12,721 bases of DNA from Acidobacteriota bacterium (GTDB taxonomy: Bacteria > Acidobacteriota > UBA890). The notes beneath the pieces were generated by a model that saw only the letters and a program-made list of their open reading frames with translations, searched no databases and was not told the origin of the DNA. Position numbers and translations under genes: made by a program. The DNA is taken from assembly GCA_022563115.1 (NCBI GenBank), contig JADFNY010000060.1, positions 1 through 12,721 on the forward strand, read 5' to 3'. This document shows positions 12,424-12,721 of this stretch, in pieces; position 1 is the stretch's first letter; each line of letters opens with the position of its first letter.

Positions 12424-12721
12424 TCAGTTAATCTTCACTTCGATGCGCTTGGGCTGCGCTTCCTCCGTCTTCGGCAGGACGACGTTCAGGACGCCGTTGC
12501 CGAAATGGGCTTCGATCTTGTCGTGGTCGATCGAGTCGGGAAGCGGGAAGCTGCGGTAGAAGGAGCCGTAGCTCGACTCGATGCGGCGGTAGTCGCCGTC
12601 GGTGTCTTCCTTCTCCAGCCGCTTCTCACCTTGAATCGTCAGCTGGCCCTTGTCGACGGTCAGCTCGACGTCCTCCTCGGCAAGGCCAGGGAGCTCGGCG
12701 CGCAACGTGATCTGGCTCTCG
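12424..12721 (-). CDS. Small heat shock protein, Hsp20/alpha-crystallin family (N-terminus outside the window)
   Basis: Hsp20 proteins are ATP-independent holdases that bind unfolding proteins and form large oligomers. The reading frame enters from the right edge and 98 codons are visible, ending with TGA at 12424-12426. Almost the whole alpha-crystallin domain is present: ITLRAELPGLAEEDVELTV, GQLTIQGEKR, the conserved YGSFYRSFPLPDSID block, and GNGVLNVVLPK. After it comes a short tail with the I-x-V-type motif (RIEVKIN) used in oligomer assembly. The TTG at 12703-12705 is an internal Leu, because the family strand continues upstream of it (ESQIT). The gene is convergent with rfbD, 41 bases away, and independent of the + strand genes; its promoter lies outside the window. 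Confidence 0.94.
   Translation of the reverse strand, partial: ESQITLRAELPGLAEEDVELTVDKGQLTIQGEKRLEKEDTDGDYRRIESSYGSFYRSFPLPDSIDHDKIEAHFGNGVLNVVLPKTEEAQPKRIEVKIN

Noticed and set aside
1..12721. Phage, defence or transposase genes
   Set aside because: Every well-supported coding region belongs to a housekeeping or envelope family; no integrase, transposase or toxin-antitoxin pair was seen.

Overview
The window is a GC-rich, gene-dense piece of a bacterial chromosome. Nearly all of it is housekeeping genes on the + strand, with one gene entering from the right on the - strand. The conserved order prs-rplY-pth, then rpsF-rpsR-rplI-dnaB-alr, followed by an MCE lipid-transport cassette, and the two-membrane (Gram-negative) machinery point to a diderm, most like the deltaproteobacterial assemblage and its uncultured relatives. 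That placement is inference from gene order and protein style; no rRNA or phylogenetic marker was compared.

Layout. 1-1677: the 3' end of prs (PRPP synthetase), rplY (L25/Ctc) and pth (peptidyl-tRNA hydrolase), closely spaced. 1698-3752: hppA, a membrane pyrophosphatase whose residues indicate a K+-dependent and probably Na+-translocating enzyme. 3804-5245: rpsF-rpsR-rplI (S6, S18, L9), preceded by a candidate S6:S18 autoregulatory leader and followed by a structured repeat and an intrinsic terminator. 5538-6896: dnaB helicase, apparently leaderless. 6881-7149: a gene-free interval almost completely filled by two nested inverted-repeat structures. 7150-11451: alr and a three-gene MCE transporter (permease, ATPase, MCE protein). 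Alr, permease and ATPase are linked by overlapping start/stop codons. 11483-12382: an RmlD-like reductase. 12424-12721: the C-terminal part of an Hsp20 chaperone on the - strand, convergent with it.

How the genes fit together. The left half supplies nucleotide precursors (PRPP), ribosomal proteins, rescue of peptidyl-tRNA, and removal of the pyrophosphate made by biosynthesis. The centre holds the replicative helicase. The right half concerns the cell envelope: D-alanine for peptidoglycan, phospholipid trafficking between membranes, and possibly a deoxysugar for surface polysaccharide.

The most interesting non-genic signal is a 71-nt intergenic element present twice (5272-5342 and 6927-6997). 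Of its 7 differences, 4 form two compensatory base-pair changes and a fifth keeps pairing through a G.U wobble, so it looks like a conserved RNA (or ssDNA) fold. A second repeat family (TTARCAGG...GAA-like) sits just after several genes and forms the 23-bp arms of a palindrome before alr. The most interesting protein is the MCE protein, which seems to join an inner-membrane anchor, an MCE domain, a long helical segment and a C-terminal beta-rich, outer-membrane-barrel-like domain in one chain. No mobile element, CRISPR array, tRNA or rRNA was seen.
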